Below are positions 7,946 to 16,464 of a stretch of DNA of 64,000 bases, one piece after another. The DNA comes from Blautia schinkii. Lineage in GTDB: Bacteria > Bacillota > Clostridia > Lachnospirales > Lachnospiraceae. Made by a program: the position numbers and the translations under genes. The notes below the pieces were generated by a model. It did not search any database, was not told the DNA's origin, and was given only the letters and a program-made list of their open reading frames with translations. The DNA lies in NCBI RefSeq assembly GCF_013304825.1, contig NZ_JAAWUO010000001.1, forward strand, positions 186,001-250,000, in the 5' to 3' direction. Positions within the stretch are counted from its first letter, which is position 1; the number at the start of each line of letters is the position of its first letter.

Positions 7946-9521
7946 TGACGAAGGGATCATGCTGGAATCCCTGAAAAATATTATAAGTTCCAATTATGGA
8001 AATGAATGTGAGATCCACACAGCCAAGACAGGCCGTGTGGTTGTGGAAGAGGCGGAGAAATATCCGCCGGATATCTGCTTTATGGATATTCAGATGCCGG
8101 GCTTAAGCGGAATCCAGGCAATCCGGGAAATTCAGAAATTTAACAGATCTGTGGTCTTTGTAATAATTACAGCCTATGATAAATTTAATTATGCCAAGGA
8201 AGCGGTAAATCTCGGAGTTATGGAATTTCTTACCAAGCCGGTAAACAAAAAGGTGATTCTGGAAATATGCTCCAAAGCTATGGAAAGGGTAGATTCCACA
8301 AGACAGAAGCGAAGCGACGATCTCCGTATCCGTGAAAAGCTGGAAACAGTTGTGCCTATGATCGAAAGCGGATATATCAATAATATTCTTCTGCAGGATG
8401 ATTTTCAGACATACCAGGATAATTACAGGGAGCTTCTGGATATCCGGGAAGAATACGGATATATGATCGTGGCTGAATTCGGTGATTCTACGGAAAATGG
8501 CGTTCTTACAAATGCAGTGGGGGCCAGTGTGAAGGCAAACAAATTTTATTCCACATTCCGGGAAATCGCTCAGGGATTTTTTGAATGTCTGGTAGGACCT
8601 ATTATGGGAAACCGTATTGTACTGCTTGTTCCGTACCGTAATTCCAGGGAGTCCTATGAGGAACGTGTGGAGGTTGTAACAAGAACCAGAAACATGGTAC
8701 ATAAGCTGGAAAGCAGGATTGACAGTAAATTTCGCTGTGGTATCGGCCGGGTGAAGGAGATGGGAAGCACCATGAAAGAATCCTTCAAGGAGGCCATGAT
8801 CGCACTTCGGGAAAGTACCAGCCATGTGATACATATTGAGGATGTTCCGGCTGCACAGAAATATGACGGCGAATATCCAAGAGATCTGGAACGTCGCTAT
8901 GAAAAGCGGGTGATGGATAAGGATGTGGCAGGAGCTTTAAGCTGTGCCGAGGAATTTATCCGGTGGATGGAGAAGCAGCAGGGAGTAGATCTGGAGGACA
9001 TGCGCATCAAGATTCTGGAGCTTGTGATGGGAGTGGAAAAAAAGGCTTTTTTTGCAGGTACCGTGAAATATGCGATCAGCTACCGCAGAAATTATATTCA
9101 TGAGATTCAGGAATATACAGACATAGAAGGGATAAAAAAATGGTTCCTGGGCAAAACATCAGAAATTTGCAGCAACATGGAAAGCGCAAGGGAAAAAGAA
9201 GCGGTTTCCATTATTGAAAAAGCAAAGTCCTATATTCGGGACAATTACAAAAAAGATATTTCACTGGATGAGGTATCACGGGAGGTGGATATCAGCCCTT
9301 ATTATTTCAGCAAGCTTTTTAAGCAGGAGACCGGAGGAAATTTTATCGAGTATCTTACAGAAGTGCGGCTTCGGAATGCAAGAGAACTTCTCAAGGATTC
9401 AGGGCTTTCCATCAAGGAAATCTGTGCGGAATCCGGATACAGCGACCCCAATTATTTCAGCAGGATATTCAAGAAATACGAAGGCGTGACACCAAGTGAA
9501 TTCAGAGAGAGGTTGAGGTAG
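7923..9521 (+). CDS. YesN-like response regulator with AraC-type DNA-binding domain
   Basis: A 532-residue regulator. The N-terminal receiver domain has the acidic pair D8-D9, the phosphoacceptor D55 in CFMDIQMPG and the conserved TKPV lysine. A long middle region is followed by two AraC/XylS helix-turn-helix units in the last 100 residues (ISLDEVSREVDISPYYFSKLFKQ; SIKEICAESGYSDPNYFSRIFKKY). I chose the ATG at 7923 because GGAGAGGAG lies 8 bases upstream; a GTG at 7914 is inside that site. It overlaps the kinase gene by 23 nt. Its likely targets are the transporter genes downstream, where direct repeats precede a promoter with a weak -35. Confidence 0.88.
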   Translation: MYRILLADDEGIMLESLKNIISSNYGNECEIHTAKTGRVVVEEAEKYPPDICFMDIQMPGLSGIQAIREIQKFNRSVVFVIITAYDKFNYAKEAVNLGVMEFLTKPVNKKVILEICSKAMERVDSTRQKRSDDLRIREKLETVVPMIESGYINNILLQDDFQTYQDNYRELLDIREEYGYMIVAEFGDSTENGVLTNAVGASVKANKFYSTFREIAQGFFECLVGPIMGNRIVLLVPYRNSRESYEERVEVVTRTRNMVHKLESRIDSKFRCGIGRVKEMGSTMKESFKEAMIALRESTSHVIHIEDVPAAQKYDGEYPRDLERRYEKRVMDKDVAGALSCAEEFIRWMEKQQGVDLEDMRIKILELVMGVEKKAFFAGTVKYAISYRRNYIHEIQEYTDIEGIKKWFLGKTSEICSNMESAREKEAVSIIEKAKSYIRDNYKKDISLDEVSREVDISPYYFSKLFKQETGGNFIEYLTEVRLRNARELLKDSGLSIKEICAESGYSDPNYFSRIFKKYEGVTPSEFRERLR

Positions 9522-9526
9522 ACAAT

Positions 9527-10606
9527 ATGAGCGGGGGGAAAATGATCAGGAAGCTGTTGATTTTACTGTGTTTGCTGACATTGATGCTAAGTGGCTGCAC
9601 TTCCGAAAAAACAGAGCAGGCAGCTACGCAGGAAATAGATACAGAGGAAGACGGAGTAGAAAAGAAAATTCAGATCGGTCTTACAGTGGATTCTTTTGTT
9701 ATTGAGAGGTGGATCCGTGACAGGGATGTATTCGTGGCAACAGCAAGGGAGCTGGGAGCGGAAGTGAATGTTCAGGATGCGGGAGCAGATACAAAAGAGC
9801 AGATCAGCCAGATCGACTATTTTATCAAGAAGCATATGGACGTGATCGTGATCATTGCCAGAGACTGCAAAGCATTATCTGAGGCCGTGGAGCGTGCCCA
9901 CAATGTAGGAATCAGGGTGATCTCCTATGACCGCATGGTAAATGATGCGGATACAGACATGTATATTTCCTTTGATAACCGGAAAGTCGGAGAGGTCATG
10001 GCACAGTCCATGATGGAAGCAATCCCTGATGGCGGAAAGATTTTTATGATCCAGGGATCTGCTTCAGATAACAATGTAGACATGGTAAAAGAGGGATTTG
10101 AAGACACTCTGAAAAATAGTGCTCTGAAGGTAGTTTACGAAGCCAACTGTGAGGGCTGGATCGCAGAGCTGGCAGCTGATTATGTGGAGGAAGCACTGGA
10201 AGAATATCCTGATGTAAAGGGAATCATGTGCGGAAATGATGATATTGCCAGCCAGGTGATACAGGTTCTTGCGGAAAACCAGCTTGCCGGACAGGTGATC
10301 GTGGTAGGCCAGGATGGTGATCTGGCTGCATGTCAGCGTATTGTGGAAGGAACCCAGTACATGACAGCATTTAAATCTATCGAAGATCTGGCACGCCAGG
10401 CAGCTGAATATGCGGTGAAGATGGCAGAAGAGGGAAAGATTTCGTCAGATGTGACAGATACCATGAGCGATGGAAGCTATGATATCCCGGCGAAGGTGCT
10501 GGAACCGGTTGCCGTTACAAGGGATAATATTGATGAGGTGATCATTGACGGCGGTTTCCACAGACGAGATGAAGTATATCTCAATATAGATTACGATACA
10601 GAGTAA
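9527..10606 (+). CDS. XylF-like sugar-binding lipoprotein
   Basis: A 359-residue solute-binding protein. It has a lipoprotein signal (LLILLCLLTLMLSGC; lipobox LSGC, modified Cys near residue 24) and a Peripla_BP_4 fold similar to xylose-binding XylF (VISYDRMVNDADTDMYISFDN; MCGNDDIASQ). It follows the response regulator by 5 bases and so belongs to the sensing operon, whereas a second, signal-peptide-bearing binder heads the transporter operon. It may be a second delivery protein for the same permease or part of the sensing unit. The start is uncertain: ATG 9527 has GAGGT 7 bases upstream, while ATG 9542 gives the more standard signal peptide but lies only 3 bases after a G-run. Confidence 0.8.
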   Translation: MSGGKMIRKLLILLCLLTLMLSGCTSEKTEQAATQEIDTEEDGVEKKIQIGLTVDSFVIERWIRDRDVFVATARELGAEVNVQDAGADTKEQISQIDYFIKKHMDVIVIIARDCKALSEAVERAHNVGIRVISYDRMVNDADTDMYISFDNRKVGEVMAQSMMEAIPDGGKIFMIQGSASDNNVDMVKEGFEDTLKNSALKVVYEANCEGWIAELAADYVEEALEEYPDVKGIMCGNDDIASQVIQVLAENQLAGQVIVVGQDGDLAACQRIVEGTQYMTAFKSIEDLARQAAEYAVKMAEEGKISSDVTDTMSDGSYDIPAKVLEPVAVTRDNIDEVIIDGGFHRRDEVYLNIDYDTE

Positions 10607-10724
10607 TGCAGAACAGATTGCATACCGGCATATATGTGGCGGTGAAATTCTGCAAGTAATGTGGCAGTGTATCCATATGCGCAATAATACACAATTATGA
10701 CAAAAATCAATAGCAGATTTTTGG

Positions 10725-10777
10725 TGCAAAAATGTCTTGCCTGATGCAGGGCATTTTTCTTTTGCAAAAAAATGTCT
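10725..10777 (+). promoter_or_regulatory. Direct repeats upstream of chvE, candidate YesN operator
   Basis: TGCAAAAATGTCT (10725-10737) and TGCAAAAAAATGTCT (10763-10777) are in the same orientation with their ATGTCT parts 40 bases apart, near four helical turns. The -10 TATAGT (10813-10818) has no good -35, and the second repeat ends just before where a -35 would lie. This is the arrangement expected for an AraC-type activator. Confidence 0.4.
10728..10762 (+). terminator. Probable terminator of the sensor operon
   Basis: AAAAATG (10728-10734) pairs with CATTTTT (10752-10758) and CCTG (10740-10743) with CAGG (10747-10750), with a small bulge, followed by CTTTT. It overlaps the first direct repeat. 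Confidence 0.4.
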
Positions 10778-10875
10778 CTGTCCTTGCCAACTATGTCCAG
10801 ACAGTCCTGTGCTATAGTAACATCATCAAAGGAAACGTGATTCCAAAAACAAATAATGAAACGGAGGATTTTACA

Positions 10876-11943
10876 ATGAAAAGAAAAATGGTATCTGCAC
10901 TTCTTTGCGCAACAATGGTAGCTGGTATGGTGGTAGTTCCGGCAGCAACAGCACAGGCAGCAGACAAGAAACTGATCGGTGTTACCATGCCGACCAAGGA
11001 TCTCCAGAGATGGAACCAGGATGGCGATAACATGAAGAAAGAGCTGGAGGCAGCAGGATATGAGGTAGACCTTCAGTATGCATCCAATGATGTAAGCACA
11101 CAGGTTTCCCAGCTTGAGAACCAGGTAGCAAACGGATGCGACCTTCTGGTTGTGGCATCCATCGATGGAAGCAGCCTTGGCGAGCCTCTGAAACAGGCCA
11201 AAGAAAAAGGAATTCCGGTTATCTCTTATGACCGTCTTCTTATGAATTCCGATGCAGTAACCTATTATGCAACATTTGATAACTACAAAGTAGGTCAGAA
11301 ACAGGGCGAGTACCTGGTAGATGCACTGGATCTTGACAATCAGGACGGACCATTCAATATTGAGCTGTTCACAGGAGATCCTGGTGATAACAACTGTAAC
11401 TTCTTCTTCGGTGGTGCAATGGATGTTCTCCAGAAATACATCGATGACGGTAAGCTGGTAGTAAAATCCGGACAGACAGAGTTCGAGCAGGTTGCTACCG
11501 CAAACTGGGACAGTGCAAAAGCACAGGACAGAATGGATACTATCATCGCAGGTAACTACTCTGACGGAACAAATCTTGACGCAGTTCTCTGCTCCAATGA
11601 TTCCACGGCACTTGGTGTTGAGAATGCACTGGCAGCTTCCTACACAGGAGAATATCCGATCATCACCGGTCAGGACTGTGACACACCAAACGTTAAGAAC
11701 CTTGTAGCAGGAAAACAGGCAATGTCTGTATTCAAAGATACAAGAGCTCTTGCATCTGCAGTAGTAAAAATGGTTGACTCCATCATGAAAGGTGAGGAGC
11801 CGGAAGTGAACGATACAAAATCCTATGATAACGGAACAGGTGTCATCCCGACATACCTTTGCGATCCGGTTGTTGTTACAACAGATAACTACAAAGAAAT
11901 CCTGATCGACTCCGGATACTACACAGAGGATCAGATCAAATAA
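10876..11943 (+). CDS. chvE: ChvE-type multiple-monosaccharide-binding protein
   Basis: A 355-residue extracytoplasmic sugar-binding protein close to ChvE of the ChvE-GguAB system ([19 protein letters not shown] at the mature N-terminus; [35 protein letters not shown]). ChvE proteins bind arabinose, xylose, galactose, glucose and related aldoses. The start at 10876 has GGAGG 8 bases upstream; the longer open frame has none. The signal sequence ends AQA-AD and has no lipobox, which is odd for a Gram-positive binding protein that normally needs a lipid anchor. It is followed by the ATPase and permease genes on the same strand. Confidence 0.88.
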   Translation: MKRKMVSALLCATMVAGMVVVPAATAQAADKKLIGVTMPTKDLQRWNQDGDNMKKELEAAGYEVDLQYASNDVSTQVSQLENQVANGCDLLVVASIDGSSLGEPLKQAKEKGIPVISYDRLLMNSDAVTYYATFDNYKVGQKQGEYLVDALDLDNQDGPFNIELFTGDPGDNNCNFFFGGAMDVLQKYIDDGKLVVKSGQTEFEQVATANWDSAKAQDRMDTIIAGNYSDGTNLDAVLCSNDSTALGVENALAASYTGEYPIITGQDCDTPNVKNLVAGKQAMSVFKDTRALASAVVKMVDSIMKGEEPEVNDTKSYDNGTGVIPTYLCDPVVVTTDNYKEILIDSGYYTEDQIK

Positions 11944-12028
11944 TCAGAATTTTCAAGAAAGAAATTTATCACATGCAGGCGGGGAATATAACCGCCTGCA
12001 TGAACAGTGGAAAGGGAGGGAAATTGAG

Positions 12029-13567
12029 TTGGCTAAGATACTTCTGGAAATGAAAAATATCACCAAAACTTTCCCAGGTGTAAAGGCACTGGATAATGTT
12101 AATCTCCAGGTCGAGGAAGGCGAGATCCACGCACTGGTAGGTGAAAACGGTGCCGGTAAATCTACATTGATGAATGTATTAAGTGGTATTTATCCGTACG
12201 GTTCGTATGAAGGAAATATTATTTATGATGGTGAGATCTGTAAGTTTAACACTATCAAGGACAGTGAACATAAAGGAATTGTAATCATCCACCAGGAACT
12301 TGCTCTGATCCCGTATATGACCATCGGGGAGAACATGTATCTGGGTAATGAAAGAGGCAAAAGCTTTTCCATCAACTGGAATGAAACTTATGGAGAAGCA
12401 GATAAATATTTGAAAATAGTAGGACTGGAGGAATCCTCCAGAACTTTGATCAAGGATATTGGTGTAGGTAAACAGCAGCTGGTTGAGATCGCAAAGGCAC
12501 TTGCAAAGAATGCAAAGCTGCTCATTCTGGATGAGCCTACCGCATCACTGAATGAAGATGATTCCAAAGCTCTTCTGGATCTTCTTCTGAAATTCAAGAA
12601 GCAGGGAATGACGTCTATCATCATTTCCCATAAATTAAATGAAATCTCCTATGTAGCAGATAAGATCACAGTTATCCGAGATGGATCTACCATTGAAACA
12701 CTGGATAAAAAGAAAGACGATTTTTCTGAGCAGAGGATCATTCAGGGAATGGTTGGACGTGAGATGACAGACAGGTTCCCGAAACGTCCAAATGTAAAGA
12801 TCGGCGATGTTTCCATGGAGGTTAAAAACTGGAATGTTTATCATCCGCTGTATACAGAACGTAAGGTGGTAAATAACGTATCCTTTAAAGTACATAAAGG
12901 TGAGGTTGTCGGTATTTCAGGACTGATGGGAGCCGGACGTACAGAACTGGCTATGAGTATTTTTGGCAAGAGCTATGGAACTAAAATTTCCGGACAGGTG
13001 TTCATGAACGGAAAAGAAGTGAAGCTGAATACAGTTCAGGAGGCTATTGACAACAAGCTCGCCTATGTTACAGAGGATCGAAAAGGAAACGGACTGATCC
13101 TTTCCAAGTCCATAAAGATGAACACTACACTTGCAAACATGTCGGGCATCAGTAATGGAAAAGTGATCGATACGGACAAAGAATACGCAGTTGCTGAGGA
13201 ATACAGGAAGAAACTGAAAACCAAGTGCCCGACAGTTGAGCAGAATGTCGGAAACCTGAGCGGTGGTAATCAGCAGAAGGTTCTTCTTGCAAAATGGATG
13301 TTTGCAGAGCCGGATATTCTGATTTTGGATGAACCTACAAGGGGTATTGATGTAGGTGCCAAATATGAAATCTACTGTATCATCAATGACCTGGTCGCAG
13401 CAGGAAAATCTGTGATCATGATCTCTTCTGAGCTTCCGGAAGTGCTTGGAATGTCAGACAGAATCTATATCATGAACGAGGGCAGATTCGTAGGAGAGGT
13501 AAGTGGTGAGGAAGCTACATCTGAGCTGATCATGTCCAGGATCGTGAAGTCAGGTAAAGGAGAGTAA
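12029..13567 (+). CDS. gguA: Sugar ABC transporter ATP-binding protein GguA
   Basis: A 512-residue tandem ATPase of the monosaccharide importer class. The first half has Walker [10 protein letters not shown] (about residues 39-47) and Walker [12 protein letters not shown]; the second half has the variant loop GLMGAGRTE, the signature NLSGGNQQK and Walker [13 protein letters not shown]. Two unequal nucleotide-binding halves are normal for the RbsA/XylG/GguA group. The start codon is TTG at 12029, supported by AAAGGGAGG eight bases upstream. It energises uptake of the sugar delivered by ChvE and is followed four bases later by the permease gene. Confidence 0.9.
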   Translation: MAKILLEMKNITKTFPGVKALDNVNLQVEEGEIHALVGENGAGKSTLMNVLSGIYPYGSYEGNIIYDGEICKFNTIKDSEHKGIVIIHQELALIPYMTIGENMYLGNERGKSFSINWNETYGEADKYLKIVGLEESSRTLIKDIGVGKQQLVEIAKALAKNAKLLILDEPTASLNEDDSKALLDLLLKFKKQGMTSIIISHKLNEISYVADKITVIRDGSTIETLDKKKDDFSEQRIIQGMVGREMTDRFPKRPNVKIGDVSMEVKNWNVYHPLYTERKVVNNVSFKVHKGEVVGISGLMGAGRTELAMSIFGKSYGTKISGQVFMNGKEVKLNTVQEAIDNKLAYVTEDRKGNGLILSKSIKMNTTLANMSGISNGKVIDTDKEYAVAEEYRKKLKTKCPTVEQNVGNLSGGNQQKVLLAKWMFAEPDILILDEPTRGIDVGAKYEIYCIINDLVAAGKSVIMISSELPEVLGMSDRIYIMNEGRFVGEVSGEEATSELIMSRIVKSGKGE

Positions 13568-13571
13568 GAAG

Positions 13572-14747
13572 ATGGAGAAAAAGATTAGTTTTTCAGAAAT
13601 ATTAAAAAAATATACCATGGTCATTGTTCTGGTATTTGTTGTGATCATGTTTTCTGTGAACACAAAGGGCGTTATGCTTCTTCCGCAGAATGTAAATAAC
13701 CTGGTAGCCCAGAATGCATATGTATTTATTCTTGCAACCGGTATGCTGTTCTGTATTTTAACAGGTGGTAACATCGATCTGTCAGTTGGTTCTGTTGTAT
13801 GCTTTGTTGCTGCTGTCGGTGGTAAGATGATGGTTCTCAACAGTATGAACCCGTATCTCACTATGATTGTGATGCTTCTTGTGGGTATTGCCATTGGTGC
13901 ATGGCAGGGATTCTGGATCGCTTATGTACGAATTCCTCCATTTATTGTTACTCTGGCAGGTATGCTTGCTTTTCGTGGCCTTTCCAACGTAGTTCTGGAA
14001 GGACAGACCCTGGCTCCGATGCCGGATGCTTATCTGGCTCTGTTCAATAACTATATTCCGGACTTCCTTGGTGGAGGTGAAGGATTTAACAGAACATGTT
14101 TCGTAGTTGGCATTATTGTCTGCATCGTCTATGTTGCACTTGTTATGAAAAACCGTGCAGACCGTGCAAAAAAAGGCTACAGTGTTGAGTCTTTCGGTGG
14201 TGTTGCAGTGAAGATGGTTCTGATCTGTGTAGTTGTTCTTGCATTCATGTTCAGACTTGCTCAGTACAAAGGTATCCCGAATTCCCTTCTCTGGGTTGCA
14301 GTGATCATCGCAATCTATACATACATTGCTTCCAAGACTACAACAGGTCGTTATTTTTATGCAGTTGGCGGTAATGAGAAGGCAACAAAGCTTTCCGGTA
14401 TTGATACAAACAAGGTTTATTTCCTTGCTTACCTGAACATGGGCCTTCTGGCAGCTATTGCAGGTATGGTGACAATGGCCAGACTGAACTCATCCAACCC
14501 ACAGGCAGGTACAAACTTCGAGATGGATGCGATCGGTGCATGTTTCATCGGTGGTGCTTCTGCTTATGGCGGTACCGGTACAGTTCCCGGTGTTATCATT
14601 GGTGCCCTCCTTATGGGTGTTCTGAACCTTGGTATGAGTATCATGGGTATTGACCAGAATATCCAGAAGGTTGTCAAAGGTATGGTTCTTCTTGCAGCCG
14701 TTATCTTTGATGTTGTAAGTAAGAGAAAATCCTTTATCGTAAAATAA
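13572..14747 (+). CDS. gguB: Sugar ABC transporter permease GguB
   Basis: A 391-residue polytopic membrane protein of the BPD_transp_2 family, with about ten hydrophobic segments (for example MVIVLVFVVIMFSV, LTMIVMLLVGIAIGAWQG and GVIIGALLMGVLNLGMSI). The GGNIDLSVGS and GGASAYGGTGTV motifs are conserved in RbsC/XylH/GguB permeases. It forms the membrane channel with GguA and takes sugar from ChvE. It is the last gene of the operon, with a terminator after the stop. The central insert with charged residues (KNRADRAKKG) is typical of the GguB branch, which is longer than RbsC. Confidence 0.9.
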   Translation: MEKKISFSEILKKYTMVIVLVFVVIMFSVNTKGVMLLPQNVNNLVAQNAYVFILATGMLFCILTGGNIDLSVGSVVCFVAAVGGKMMVLNSMNPYLTMIVMLLVGIAIGAWQGFWIAYVRIPPFIVTLAGMLAFRGLSNVVLEGQTLAPMPDAYLALFNNYIPDFLGGGEGFNRTCFVVGIIVCIVYVALVMKNRADRAKKGYSVESFGGVAVKMVLICVVVLAFMFRLAQYKGIPNSLLWVAVIIAIYTYIASKTTTGRYFYAVGGNEKATKLSGIDTNKVYFLAYLNMGLLAAIAGMVTMARLNSSNPQAGTNFEMDAIGACFIGGASAYGGTGTVPGVIIGALLMGVLNLGMSIMGIDQNIQKVVKGMVLLAAVIFDVVSKRKSFIVK

Positions 14748-14765
14748 TAAAAATGAATGAAGTTT

Positions 14766-14807
14766 AGCAGCAGGCTTTCGGAAAGATTTGAAGTCTGCTG
14801 CTTTTTT
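14766..14807 (+). terminator. Intrinsic terminator of chvE-gguAB
   Basis: AGCAGCAG (14766-14773) pairs with CTGCTGCT (14795-14802), with an inner CTTTC/GAAAG hairpin, followed by a T-run. Confidence 0.8.
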
Positions 14808-14900
14808 GCATAGGAAATTGTTCCGCAACAGGATTCTTTTTTTGTTGTTGTTTTATGTGAGAGTTTTTTGCCAGATTTTGTGGTTTTATGGGTGATATGC

Positions 14901-14929
14901 TTGTTTTTAGGGGAGCGTTATATTATAAT
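14901..14929 (+). promoter_or_regulatory. Promoter of the parA pair
   Basis: TTGTTT (14901-14906), a 17-base spacer and TATAAT (14924-14929) lie 46 bases before the parA start. Confidence 0.6.
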
Positions 14930-14975
14930 AAGGGAAAGTTAGTGATTTACGATTTTGTGTTGTCGGGAGGCTGTG

Positions 14976-15767
14976 ATGGGAAATACAGTGACGATTTGTT
15001 TTGCGAATAATAAGGGCGGCAGCGGAAAGTCCACCAGCTGTTCCAATGTAGGTGCGGCACTGGCCGGTATGGGGAAGAAGGTTCTTCTTGTGGACGGCGA
15101 TATGCAGCTGAATCTTTCCCTTTCATTTTTTGATGAAGAAGAAGTTCTGAAAATGGCTGCCGGGGAAAAAAATCTCTACTATGCCATTGGTCATCAGTCG
15201 GATCTCAGCGATTTTATCGTGCATACGAAGTATGAGAATCTGGATCTGGTTCCGTCATCCACGCTGATGAGCTCCGTGGAATATGAGCTTTTTACGAAAT
15301 GGCAGAGAGAATTTATCCTGCGGAAATGTCTGCAGAAGATCAAGGATTCCGGGGTGTACGATTACATTCTTATTGATGCACCGCCGACTCTTGGCGGCTG
15401 GGTGATGAATATCCTGTGCGCATCGGATTACGTTCTGGTTCCGGTGGAGGCAAGCCCGTGGGGGATGTTTGGTCTTGCAAATATGTTCGATTTCCTGAAT
15501 GAGGTACGTGAGATCGCTCCGGCCCTTCAGGTCCTGGGAATCGTTGTGACAAAGGCAGATGCCAGAAAGAATTATTTCAAACAGACCATGGAGACTCTCA
15601 AAGAGATGGAGGGAATCTATCTTTTCGAATCCTTTATCCGTGTGGACAGCTCTATCGAATGGTCACAGGACAGCAGCGAGCCGGTTGTGGAATTCAAAAA
15701 AAGCAGCCGCAGCGCAAAAGAATACATAGCATTGGCAGAGGAGGTAATGGATCGTGTCAGTAGGTAA
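14976..15767 (+). CDS. ParA/Soj-family ATPase
   Basis: A 263-residue deviant Walker-A ATPase. KGGSGKST spans residues 13-20, with the signature Lys13 of ParA/MinD proteins, followed by the switch regions LLVDGDMQLNLS and YILIDAPPTLGG. ParA proteins form ATP-bound dimers that coat the nucleoid and move plasmids, chromosomes or protein clusters when a partner stimulates hydrolysis. The start at 14976 is fixed by GGGAGG; the upstream TTG of the longer frame has no ribosome site. No parB, parS cluster or chromosome-origin gene is nearby, and the partner appears to be the overlapping Lys-rich gene. This makes a cargo-positioning role more likely than chromosome segregation, but the cargo is unknown. 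Confidence 0.85.
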   Translation: MGNTVTICFANNKGGSGKSTSCSNVGAALAGMGKKVLLVDGDMQLNLSLSFFDEEEVLKMAAGEKNLYYAIGHQSDLSDFIVHTKYENLDLVPSSTLMSSVEYELFTKWQREFILRKCLQKIKDSGVYDYILIDAPPTLGGWVMNILCASDYVLVPVEASPWGMFGLANMFDFLNEVREIAPALQVLGIVVTKADARKNYFKQTMETLKEMEGIYLFESFIRVDSSIEWSQDSSEPVVEFKKSSRSAKEYIALAEEVMDRVSR

Positions 15768-16203
15768 AGCAAGCATCGCAAGAGCAGTAAATGCAGAGAA
15801 AACAGCAAAGACAGAAGAGAAAGTTACAGAGGTAAAAGAGGCCCAGGTTAAAGCAGCAGAGGTAAAAGCTGAAACAGAGGAAAAAGCAGCAGAAAAAACA
15901 ACTGTAAAGAAAACAGCAGCGAAAGCTCCTGCCAAAAAGACAGCAGCAAAAACCACAGCAAGGAAAGCAGCCACAACAAAAACAACAGCAAAGAAAACAA
16001 CCACCAGAAAGACGACAACACGAAAAACTGCAGCTAAGAAAACAGTCGCCGCAGAAACCACAACAGGAACCGTAGCTCAGAATGTGATCAGTGGAGGAAA
16101 CGCTGATGAACTTCAGGCCAAGTTCCTCACCCCAAAGAAAGACGAGCCGGACAACAACCAGCCGGTAGGAATCAAGGATGAGCTTCCGGTTTATCTGCTG
16201 TAA
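15754..16203 (+). CDS. Lys/Ala/Thr-rich histone H1-like protein, probable ParA partner
   Basis: A 149-residue low-complexity protein starting at GTG 15754, overlapping parA by 14 nt. Residues about 20-50 are rich in Glu/Lys/Ala and likely helical. Residues about 50-100 are KTAAK/KTTTRK repeats like bacterial histone H1-like and mycobacterial HupB tails. The last 35 residues are non-repetitive and acidic (NADELQAKFLTPKKDEPDNN) and end in ELPVYLL. A basic repeat suggests non-specific DNA binding, and the C-terminus could contact ParA or a cargo. I do not recognise a named family. The translational coupling is the main reason to call it the ParA partner. Confidence 0.65.
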   Translation: MSVGKASIARAVNAEKTAKTEEKVTEVKEAQVKAAEVKAETEEKAAEKTTVKKTAAKAPAKKTAAKTTARKAATTKTTAKKTTTRKTTTRKTAAKKTVAAETTTGTVAQNVISGGNADELQAKFLTPKKDEPDNNQPVGIKDELPVYLL

Positions 16204-16240
16204 TTGTAATACAGAAGAAATATTCACAAAGTTCATTAAA

Positions 16241-16296
16241 AAAAACTGTCGCAGACTCTGTGCCATAATCCAGACACAGCGTGTGCGGCAGTTTTT
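16241..16296 (+). terminator. Intrinsic terminator of the parA pair
   Basis: AAAAACTGTCGCA (16241-16253) pairs with TGCGGCAGTTTTT (16284-16296) with one T-G pair, and CTGTG/CACAG extends it inward. Confidence 0.8.
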
Positions 16297-16394
16297 ATAT
16301 ATTGCTACATCCAGTGGGACAGCGAAGCGCCTCCCACGTCCGTACGTCACAGTCATCATTCAGCCCATTCTGTCTTGATGAATCAGGCGTGCCC

Positions 16395-16456
16395 AAGAGG
16401 GAGGGAGCTCGAGGGAGGGTCTTCGGGCTTCGCAACTCTGAGATGACCCTCCCTCG
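16395..16456. repeat. Purine-rich inverted-repeat element, copy A
   Basis: CGAGGGAGGGTC (16410-16421) is the exact inverse of GACCCTCCCTCG (16445-16456). The 23-base loop contains AACTCTGAG (16434-16442). A purine-rich half repeat (GAGGGAGGGAG, from 16396) precedes it. A second element with the same design is at 46262-46321. Confidence 0.55.
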
Positions 16457-16464
16457 TATCTTAT

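Noticed and set aside
15663-16359. Long minus-strand frames over the Lys-rich gene, rich in Cys, Phe and Val
   Set aside because: They are the antisense of low-complexity Lys/Ala/Thr codons and lack ribosome sites; the plus frame is coupled to parA.
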